A stretch of DNA of 64,000 nt from contig CBDETI010000005.1 of the NCBI GenBank assembly GCA_965242775.1, positions 310,001 through 374,000 on the forward strand, given 5' to 3'. A program made the translations under genes and the position numbers. The first letter of the stretch is position 1, and each line of letters starts with the position of its first letter. This DNA comes from JAWPMT01 sp965242775 (GTDB lineage: Bacteria; Bacteroidota; Bacteroidia; Cytophagales; Cyclobacteriaceae). The notes under the pieces were generated by a model that was not told the origin of the DNA, ran no database searches, and saw nothing but the letters and a program-made list of their open reading frames with translations. Positions 44,030 through 51,259 of the stretch are shown in pieces.

Positions 44030-46402
44030 TTATTCGATTTTTAGTGATTCCACCGGGTTTATATGAGCGATTTTTAATGCTTGGGTGGCAATTGTACTTG
44101 CTGTGACGGCTATGATAGTAAGTGTAGGAACGGCCAAATACCACCACTTTATTGGGACACGATAAGCAAAATTTTCGAGCCAACTTGTTGCGAAAGTCTG
44201 AGCTAAGGGCAAAGCCACCAATGAAACAATTAACAATAGGAAAATGTAGCTTCTACAAAGTGTAAGAACCATTTGCAGGGCCGAAGCGCCTAACGTTTTC
44301 CTGATACCCATTTCCTTTGTGCGGAGCCTTGTAGTAAAGGAGAATAGGGCCAACATGCCAACCAGGGACAATCCTATGCCTATAGCCGAGAATATTTTCA
44401 ATACAATAAACATGTTGTTTTCGGTGCGGTAGGCAGCATTCATGTGAGTACTTAAAATCCGAGATGTTAGAAGCGCCTTCGGGACTATTGATTTCAATGT
44501 TTGCTCTATTCGATTGATTGTAGTTGCTACCTGTGAAGATTGGAATCGTACCAATAGGTAGTTGAGGGCGTTTTGATCCTCATGAGAGAGTTGTATTATC
44601 AGAGGTTCAACTTCCTGATGCAGTGAGGCAAAGTGAAAGTCATTTACAATGGCGACGATCTCGCCTTCTCGTTGCCTAAAGTCATTCACACCCGTTTCAC
44701 CCAGGAGGTTTTCCATTTGAAGCATTTTCGCGGCTCTCTCATTCACTGCATACCTGCTTCCTGCAAAAGCATCATTTTCAATTTGCCCCTGGAGAACGGT
44801 GATTCCCATGGTTTCCAGGTAGTCCGGTGTTGCGGCAATTACTCTCGGTGCACCAATTGCGTGTTCAGGTGTGTTTTTGATGTAAAAGGGTTCGATGCTG
44901 ATCCTGCTGCCTATCAAATGAGAGCTGAATGAAACATTGGAAACCGCCGGTAACTTTTTCAGTTCCGAAGCAATGGTATTCGAAGAAAAGATGGCTTGCA
45001 CCTTCATGTCGCCCTGCAGTTGAATGGCCAAAATTTCATCACGTGCAAAGCCGGGACGCTTTGTATGAATAAAATCTATTTGTCTATTGACAATAAATGT
45101 GGCGATCAGCAGAAAGAGCGAGATCATGAATTGCATGCCCACCATGATTTTCCGGATAGCAAACCCCCGACCGATCTTCAACTCCTTTCCTCCGGAAGCT
45201 TTGCTCAGGTTGAAAGCAGTCATATAGGAGGAGATGATGAAACTAGTTAACCAACCTGTTATCAGAGGAACCAGAAAGGCCATTGTCAAGAGTGCCGGTG
45301 AGAACAATTTTTCTATTGTTAAGGGAATAGGGGCCAGCGTGTTATAATAAGGAAGTGCAACTGTCGCCAGACCCAATGCGAGGAAGACACTTATCAGGAT
45401 GAGGATTGTTACTTCCAAAAGAAATTGGAGAATGAGTTGTCTTTTGGAACTTCCGATAATTTTCCTTATCGCCACTTCCTTTGTTCGACTGAGACTCTGA
45501 GCCATATTCAGATTTACGAAGTTGACAATAGCCACAAAAAGAATGAAAACACCCAATGACACAAATAGGTAGATACCCCTGATGTCACTGTTGATGCTTA
45601 TCTCTTTTTCACGATGCGAGCGTAGGTGGATATCAGTAATTGGCATCAGGTCCAGCACTACATCAGCGGCTATAATTTCATCCCTGGTCATGAGCCCCTC
45701 AAGAAATTCAACCCTAAAATCCAGCAACTTTTCTCTTACTTTCTTAACATCCTCCTCAGTGTTGAACAACGTGTAAATCGAAACAGCCGCCCATAGTCGA
45801 TCTTTGCTTTGCATAATACGAGTCCGCTGAGAAGAAATGATACAATCCAACTGCAAGTGAGAATTCCTGGGAGAATCTTTAACTACTCCCTTTATCGTCA
45901 GAAACCAGCCATCATCGAAGTTGATCACTTCGTTAATACGATTTTCACCTTTCTTAAATAGTCTATTGGCCATGGATTCAGTGATCACTACCGTGGATGG
46001 CGCATCGAGAGCACTGGAGCTTCCCTCAATAAATTCTATGTCGAAAATTTCTAGTATCGACGGATCTCCGAGAAAAGGCCGCTCCACAAGGATCTGTTTG
46101 TCCTGGTGCTCAACGGTTATCGTTTCGAAACTAAAAAGTCTCCCAACCTCGACCGCTTCAGGCATTTTCTTCTTGAATTCTTTTGCTAAAAGCGGGGAGC
46201 TCTTTGCCCAATGGGTGGAGCTTAGGCGGTAAATATTATTGTGCTTAGGGTAACTGTTTTCATAGCTCAATTCATCCAGCATGTGAAGGCCAATAAGGAT
46301 GCATACACAAATGGCAACGGCCAGGCCCGAAACATTGATTAGCGAGAAGGATCGATACTTTGTTAAATTCCTAAAAGCGACTTTGTTGAAGTGTGTTAGC
46401 AT
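44030..46402 (-). CDS. MacB/FtsX-type permease, divergent copy
   Basis: A 790-residue protein with no prefix. The N-terminal helix segment is FRNLTKYRSFSLINVSGLAVAICVCILIGLHML. Periplasmic domains alternate with FtsX segments (TKEVAIRKIIGSS near 310, TKEMGIRKTLGASA near 700). It is convergent with the propeller gene at 42229 and less similar to the other three permeases in the window, including shorter FtsX loops. No regulator or ATPase adjoins it. Confidence 0.88.
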   Translation of the reverse strand: MLTHFNKVAFRNLTKYRSFSLINVSGLAVAICVCILIGLHMLDELSYENSYPKHNNIYRLSSTHWAKSSPLLAKEFKKKMPEAVEVGRLFSFETITVEHQDKQILVERPFLGDPSILEIFDIEFIEGSSSALDAPSTVVITESMANRLFKKGENRINEVINFDDGWFLTIKGVVKDSPRNSHLQLDCIISSQRTRIMQSKDRLWAAVSIYTLFNTEEDVKKVREKLLDFRVEFLEGLMTRDEIIAADVVLDLMPITDIHLRSHREKEISINSDIRGIYLFVSLGVFILFVAIVNFVNLNMAQSLSRTKEVAIRKIIGSSKRQLILQFLLEVTILILISVFLALGLATVALPYYNTLAPIPLTIEKLFSPALLTMAFLVPLITGWLTSFIISSYMTAFNLSKASGGKELKIGRGFAIRKIMVGMQFMISLFLLIATFIVNRQIDFIHTKRPGFARDEILAIQLQGDMKVQAIFSSNTIASELKKLPAVSNVSFSSHLIGSRISIEPFYIKNTPEHAIGAPRVIAATPDYLETMGITVLQGQIENDAFAGSRYAVNERAAKMLQMENLLGETGVNDFRQREGEIVAIVNDFHFASLHQEVEPLIIQLSHEDQNALNYLLVRFQSSQVATTINRIEQTLKSIVPKALLTSRILSTHMNAAYRTENNMFIVLKIFSAIGIGLSLVGMLALFSFTTRLRTKEMGIRKTLGASALQMVLTLCRSYIFLLLIVSLVALPLAQTFATSWLENFAYRVPIKWWYLAVPTLTIIAVTASTIATQALKIAHINPVESLKIE

Positions 46403-46477
46403 AGAAGTTCAGCCTAGAATTTGTAGTGACAAATGCTTCCAAGAGGAAGACGAGCCAGTGACTGATCCAAAGCTACG

Positions 46478-46500
46478 AAAAACAACTAAGTTTTTAGTTG
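46478..46500 (-). terminator. Rho-independent terminator of the oxygenase-cyclase-kinase operon
   Basis: Read on the minus strand, CAACTAA pairs with TTAGTTG around a 4-base loop and is followed by TTTTT. It lies about 95 bases downstream of the kinase stop (46594), and before the minus-strand permease start (46402). Confidence 0.65.
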
Positions 46501-46593
46501 ATTGGATTCGTTTGTTAAAACCCCGTACATATTCTGACTGATATTGGCTAGGAGATACGACCTACTAGGTCTGGAAACCCTTTCGGCCTGATG

Positions 46594-47910
46594 CTAGGCC
46601 GCCGAAACCGGGAGAAACACCGTAAACGAGGAGCCTTTGCCTTTTGCGCTTTCTACTTCCACGTTTCCTCGATTGATCTTGGTAAACTCATGAACTAATC
46701 TCAAACCCAGGCCTACACCTTTTTCGCCCGCAGTGCCATACCTCACATGACCCTCCGAAAAGGCAAATAGGTCCCTGACCTTTTCGCTCTCCATACCTAA
46801 CCCAGTATCTGTGACCTTTATTCCCACATACTCGCCTTTTTTCTCAACAGAAATAGATACCTGGCCATCTTCCTGTGTGAATTTGATGGCATTCTGAATC
46901 AGGTTTCTAAAGATGGTAGAGGTACAATTCAAGTCCGCCCAGATAGTAGCGTCCTCTGTAATGGCGTTGATCAGCTGGATAGATTTGGCACGACCCATGG
47001 GTTCAAACATGGTGATCAATTGCTGAATAAGTTCATTTACATCGATCTGCTCCGGATTATAAGGAATCTCCTTCAACTCTTGGGAAGCCCAATTGAGCAA
47101 ATTGTCCAGGAGAGTTGAAACCTGAGAAGAGGATTTTCTCATCTGTTCCATCATAACCATCAATTCATTGTACTCCTTTCGTTCCAGCAGGGAGGTGCCA
47201 ACTTTACTCAAGCCAGAAAGCATGTGAATTGGCCCTCGCAGATCATGGGAAACAATCGCAAACACGCGATCTTTTAATTTCTTCTGTGCTGTGACCTCTG
47301 CCTGGGCTTTGATCAATTCAAGATTCTTGTCATGAAGCTCCCGTATCCTGGCGTTTCGGTTGTTTTCGTAGGCCAGGAGGATAATGAAAATGGTGATAGT
47401 TGTCCCAAGAACGCCACTGAAAAACAAATATTCTCGCAACTCCGGATCATAACCTATTTCGGGAGCTCCATAGGTGGACTGGTACATATAGAATCCCACC
47501 AAAATAGCCGTGGCAAGCACCAGCCAGGTGGTGGCTGCTCGTCTGCCCATCATCAGCATAGCCACTGCCGGAAGCAGAAAAAACGCCGCGCTACCCGGCG
47601 AGATCAGCCCTCCCTGTGCCCAAGCCTGAAAGCAAAAACTAATCGCATGTTGTGCAATAAAAAAGTGACCAATGAACAGCTTGTTGATCCCAAGCTTATA
47701 GAAATAAGCCAGCATCAAGCACATCAACGCGTTGGCAAGTACCAGATAGATCAAGATGGCAGATTGAAGGCTGGCGGCCAATCCAATGCCCAGAAAGTCC
47801 GCTACACAGCTAATTAAGATCACTGTGATGAAAATACGCTCAGCACGCAGGTCAGCAGCTTTTTCCCAGACCTCAGGAGGTATAAAGTATTTTACAATTC
47901 GTTTGAACAT
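46594..47910 (-). CDS. Membrane sensor histidine kinase
   Basis: A 438-residue protein; 47910 is preferred because an upstream ATG at 47976 would overlap the cyclase gene. About six transmembrane helices (25-180) form the sensor region, with no large external domain. A HisKA domain follows (phospho-acceptor His222 in AIVSHDLRGPIHMLSGL), then a HATPase_c domain with N (NLIQNAIKF), G1 (DTGLGM) and G2 (GEKGVGLGLRLV) boxes. No response regulator lies in the window. It starts 5 bases after the membrane terpene cyclase homologue and closes that operon. Confidence 0.9.
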   Translation of the reverse strand: MFKRIVKYFIPPEVWEKAADLRAERIFITVILISCVADFLGIGLAASLQSAILIYLVLANALMCLMLAYFYKLGINKLFIGHFFIAQHAISFCFQAWAQGGLISPGSAAFFLLPAVAMLMMGRRAATTWLVLATAILVGFYMYQSTYGAPEIGYDPELREYLFFSGVLGTTITIFIILLAYENNRNARIRELHDKNLELIKAQAEVTAQKKLKDRVFAIVSHDLRGPIHMLSGLSKVGTSLLERKEYNELMVMMEQMRKSSSQVSTLLDNLLNWASQELKEIPYNPEQIDVNELIQQLITMFEPMGRAKSIQLINAITEDATIWADLNCTSTIFRNLIQNAIKFTQEDGQVSISVEKKGEYVGIKVTDTGLGMESEKVRDLFAFSEGHVRYGTAGEKGVGLGLRLVHEFTKINRGNVEVESAKGKGSSFTVFLPVSAA

Positions 47911-47915
47911 GGTCC

Positions 47916-48593
47916 TTAATTGGCCGAACCTAATAACTTGCCATGACGCTTGGAAAGTAAGTAAATAAATAGGCAATCAGCAACCAGGCAAGTCAATCCT
48001 AGTAACTTGATAAAACCATTCTCGGGATAAAATATGAACATGGAAACGGAAATCAGTCCTGTTCCCAGCATCCTGCTCCAGGCAAAAAGCAATGAAAACC
48101 TTCCGGTTTCCTGGGTTTGAACGAGCAACAAGAGGCACAGCAATGAAAGCGGTACATTAATGATGTATCCCGAATTGGCCCCAATCGCGGTATCATAACC
48201 GTCCGCCATGTAGAAATAACTGAAGAAGCCCCAAAAAATCAGGTTTAAAATACATAGGAGCTTAAAATGCTTTCGAACGATACCAGTCATGGGCTGTTTG
48301 GTGCCATATCTCAATACCGAATAGAAGATGAAGCAATCCAGCAGAAAAGCAGCCTGGTAGCTTAAGGAAAAAAGAGCGCCGGTATTAGGGTGATAGAAGA
48401 AACTCCATACAAACTCCCAGGCGATGTTGGCGCACGCGATGTATGCTGGCATCTCGACGAACTTGCGTTTGACAATTTCCCAGACCAGCACGGCATAAGC
48501 AACCACCCAAAAAAGGCAACCAATACCATTAAACACAAGTCCGGTGAGGGGGTAATCGCTAAAATTGACGAGTGGTTGGCCGAAGAGTTCCAT
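47916..48593 (-). CDS. Pyr4-type integral membrane terpene cyclase homologue
   Basis: A 225-residue protein with seven transmembrane helices. Three regions match the fungal/bacterial Pyr4 family: CANIAWEFVWSFFYHP (Glu60), SRMLGTGLISVSM, and GLTCLVADCLFIYLLSKRH (Asp206). In Pyr4 the essential acids are a Glu in the NxAWE motif and a Asp in the VAD motif, and both are conserved here at equivalent spacing. Such enzymes protonate an epoxide or olefin to cyclise a prenyl chain in meroterpenoid synthesis. The substrate is unknown and no prenyltransferase or epoxidase is in the window. The gene is sandwiched between oxygenase (3-base gap) and kinase (5-base gap). Confidence 0.72.
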   Translation of the reverse strand: MELFGQPLVNFSDYPLTGLVFNGIGCLFWVVAYAVLVWEIVKRKFVEMPAYIACANIAWEFVWSFFYHPNTGALFSLSYQAAFLLDCFIFYSVLRYGTKQPMTGIVRKHFKLLCILNLIFWGFFSYFYMADGYDTAIGANSGYIINVPLSLLCLLLLVQTQETGRFSLLFAWSRMLGTGLISVSMFIFYPENGFIKLLGLTCLVADCLFIYLLSKRHGKLLGSAN

Positions 48594-48596
48594 AGG

Positions 48597-49865
48597 TCAG
48601 TCTGGTTGTTTTGCATTCCAGTCTTTAGTCAAAGACTTGGGAAGATAAAAATTAATGACTTTGGCCTTCGTTAAGCTGTTAATGGCTACTTGTAGCATGA
48701 TCTGCGCCAGGAATTGCGATATGAATGCCAAAATTAAGCTGCGATCAAGCCAATTTGTGATGCGTGCTACTAGTCTGAGTCGACTTCTCAGCCTTCTTAC
48801 ACTTTCGTCACTGGCCGAGGGTACAGCCAGCAAATCCGATAGCTGGTCACCCATCATCATTCGCATCATCAAGGTATTGGTTTTTTTGCTGAAAATCGGC
48901 TTGGAAAGTTGGTCTGTAAAATCCAGCAAGGCGGCCATCAACTGTTGGCTATGTGCGCTTTCTGTGGTCTGATTGTTAAGAATGGCGTGTCCCAGCTTTA
49001 ATCCATCTGCATAGTTATGGGGAATAAGGTCATCGTTTAACCCGACGATATGTCCAATAACACGCCAACAATGCACGTACGCCTCTTTTTCTACCGTGGT
49101 TAGCTTTATGTTCAGTGTTTCAAACCCTTCCAAAATCAGCGCGGAGAAAGCCATCAGGGTGCCTGCCATATCTTCTTGATTGATCGGCTCATCAAACGCT
49201 GCTGCATCCCAGCCCGCCTCTTTGATATAGTACCGGATCACCGCATGGATCAAGCGAACCTTCTGCGTGGCCCTTAGCCCATCTCCACTTGCCGAAAGCC
49301 CTTTTGGTTTCATTGAAAAAAACACAAATTGCGCCGTTTCTGCTATGCGCCTGGAGAATGTATTTAACGACCCATTTTCTTCGTTCAACCGCCCCGTCCT
49401 GAATAAGACCTCAGCTCCTTTGGCGCAGGCATAGCACTCGGGTAGCGATTTAAAGGTTAGCAGCATGCTGATCCACACACCATGACGTATGTAGACTTGC
49501 TGACCCAGTGCGATAAGATCCTGATCTGCCCATGGCGGTAGTATGGATGTCTCTCGAAAGTAGTCCTTTATTTCTGTCGGTGCGCCATCAGGTAGCTGTT
49601 GGTCATCATGCACGATAGACTGGAATAGGTGGTTGACCTCAGCTTTTTCTTTTCCTTCCATGATGGCCAGCACCACTTTGTCAGCCAATGGGTCAGTGAC
49701 TTGCCTTTTGGATTCAAGAAACTCGGTGGTCCATCTTTCTGATGCTGTCAAATTAGAGCCTGCTAATTTTTTCTGGGCCTTCGAGCGTAAAACCTGTGAC
49801 CAAACTGCGAATCTCAAAGACCAAAAAAGCAGTAGGCCTAGAAGCAGGTACCAGATAAAGTCCAT
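48597..49865 (-). CDS. MpaB/Lcp-type (DUF2236) haem oxygenase
   Basis: A 422-residue protein. One N-terminal membrane helix (about 4-22) and a hydrophobic C-terminal stretch flank the DUF2236 domain. Family features are LPECYACAKGAEVLFRTGRL, the haem-binding region QKVRLIHAVIRYYI (His207 as probable axial ligand, Arg204 nearby) and NQEDMAGTLMAFS. Relatives include the rubber oxygenase Lcp and MpaB, which cuts the prenyl side chain in mycophenolic acid synthesis. Oxidative cleavage of an isoprenoid is therefore a reasonable inference. It is the first gene of the operon; its promoter should lie in 49866-49941. Confidence 0.82.
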   Translation of the reverse strand: MDFIWYLLLGLLLFWSLRFAVWSQVLRSKAQKKLAGSNLTASERWTTEFLESKRQVTDPLADKVVLAIMEGKEKAEVNHLFQSIVHDDQQLPDGAPTEIKDYFRETSILPPWADQDLIALGQQVYIRHGVWISMLLTFKSLPECYACAKGAEVLFRTGRLNEENGSLNTFSRRIAETAQFVFFSMKPKGLSASGDGLRATQKVRLIHAVIRYYIKEAGWDAAAFDEPINQEDMAGTLMAFSALILEGFETLNIKLTTVEKEAYVHCWRVIGHIVGLNDDLIPHNYADGLKLGHAILNNQTTESAHSQQLMAALLDFTDQLSKPIFSKKTNTLMMRMMMGDQLSDLLAVPSASDESVRRLRSRLRLVARITNWLDRSLILAFISQFLAQIMLQVAINSLTKAKVINFYLPKSLTKDWNAKQPD

Positions 49866-49941
49866 AAGCTTAGGTTAGTGGTTGGATGATTAAGAACAGC
49901 CTTTTGAGGGTCGAATATAAGGATAGAATTAAACGAGACTC

Positions 49942-49969
49942 AAAAAATATGCAACTAACTCTCAGTTGC
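49942..49969 (-). terminator. Rho-independent terminator after kinase-like gene
   Basis: On the minus strand GCAACT pairs with AGTTGC around a 7-base loop and is followed by ATATTTTTT. It sits about 80 bases past the APH-type stop and separates that gene from the oxygenase operon. Confidence 0.65.
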
Positions 49970-50045
49970 GCAAGAACTTAAAGCTAATTGGGTGGATTGG
50001 CACCCACGCTTTTCGAGAGTGTTGCTAGTATCTGGCATGGCCTTC

Positions 50046-51104
50046 TTAGTTAGGGGCCGCTATTTCTGATAACCGCCTCATCCACCAGTCCCACTCCAGT
50101 CTTGCATTATCTTGTGCACCACCGAGTGCCTTAGCCTTGGACCACAGCAACATCAAGGCACCGCAGAGCACGCCCGCTGCTTCTAGCCTGTTCCACAATT
50201 GATCATCTAAGGCCTGTTTCAGATGAGTTTCCAGTTTATCGCGATACTTTCGAAACACTATTTCCTTGGAGCCACATAGTCTGGTGGCATTGACGGCCAG
50301 GAACCATCCGATATCAACCGTACATGGCGCATGACCGGCAAAAGCCCAGTCAAGCAAACAAAGTTGACGAGAGGGCATCTTAGCAAAATTGGCGATTTTG
50401 GTATCTCCATGTACGAGGGTTTTCGGCAGGTCTTTCCAGCATTCTGCAAGTTTCTGAGGGTGTTGAAACAACAATTTCCTGACGGGCTCAGGGAGGTGCT
50501 CTTGCGCCTGTTTCCAACCTGATTTGATGGCATCTTGTACATTCCTGGCTGATAGTCCATCATTTTCGGCGTTTTCATGATCTAAGGGGCCCATGAGGTA
50601 CAGAAAATCTTCGTATTGATGTAACCAGGGAAATGAAGCTAGTGAGGAGTCCTCCCAGAAGAAGGCATGCATTTCTGCTAGTTTTTCCAATATCAGTTCC
50701 TGGTCTTGATCTGAAATGCTTTTGCGTTCATCCGGAAATAACCCTGGGGACACATCTTGCATCAGCATCCCGACTTGGCAGGGCTCAATCCCAACATACA
50801 GGTAAGGCAACGCAAATATCTTATGAATTTCATGTAGTGCTGGCGTAACCAAAATGGTAGCCTCCCGGCCCAGGGTATCGTCACTTCTTCTCGAAAACCA
50901 GTCATTTTCTACATCCAGTTCTTTCAAAATAAGTTGATGAGTTTGACCATCAAGTTGATAGGTCAATCTTGTGAATGTGGCCCCTGAATAACCTAGGGTG
51001 TCCAAATTTCCCATACGCCATGCCGAGGTACCGGGAAACCATTGCTGAAGGGCGATGGGATCCTTTAACGCGGCATGAGGAATCTTTTTAGGAAGGCCCG
51101 CCAT
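50046..51104 (-). CDS. APH-type (aminoglycoside/choline kinase-like) phosphotransferase
   Basis: A 352-residue cytosolic protein of the protein-kinase-like APH/ecdysteroid-kinase fold. The catalytic loop is HGDTKIANF (about 235-243) with the catalytic Asp and the Asn ligand, and the metal-binding motif is LLDWAFAGH. It probably phosphorylates a small hydroxylated molecule. A terminator separates it from the oxygenase operon, but the two are on the same strand and about 180 bases apart. It is divergent from the S9 peptidase gene. Confidence 0.8.
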   Translation of the reverse strand: MAGLPKKIPHAALKDPIALQQWFPGTSAWRMGNLDTLGYSGATFTRLTYQLDGQTHQLILKELDVENDWFSRRSDDTLGREATILVTPALHEIHKIFALPYLYVGIEPCQVGMLMQDVSPGLFPDERKSISDQDQELILEKLAEMHAFFWEDSSLASFPWLHQYEDFLYLMGPLDHENAENDGLSARNVQDAIKSGWKQAQEHLPEPVRKLLFQHPQKLAECWKDLPKTLVHGDTKIANFAKMPSRQLCLLDWAFAGHAPCTVDIGWFLAVNATRLCGSKEIVFRKYRDKLETHLKQALDDQLWNRLEAAGVLCGALMLLWSKAKALGGAQDNARLEWDWWMRRLSEIAAPN

Positions 51105-51259
51105 TTGTTAGGTTTATCGATTAGTGGATTAATTTACTAATGTCTCGGATAATCGACTATTGGAAGAAACGAGGTGCCAAATCATCCCTTCGTGTAAAGG
51201 CATTTTACCTTTTAGATGGAGCTATACTATCTTGGAAGCCACTTTAGAGATCAACCTAT

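Noticed and set aside
34729..46402. A composite transposon or island formed by the repeated permease genes.
   Set aside because: No insertion sequences, integrase, tRNA or flanking repeats were seen, and permease similarity is at the protein-family level only.
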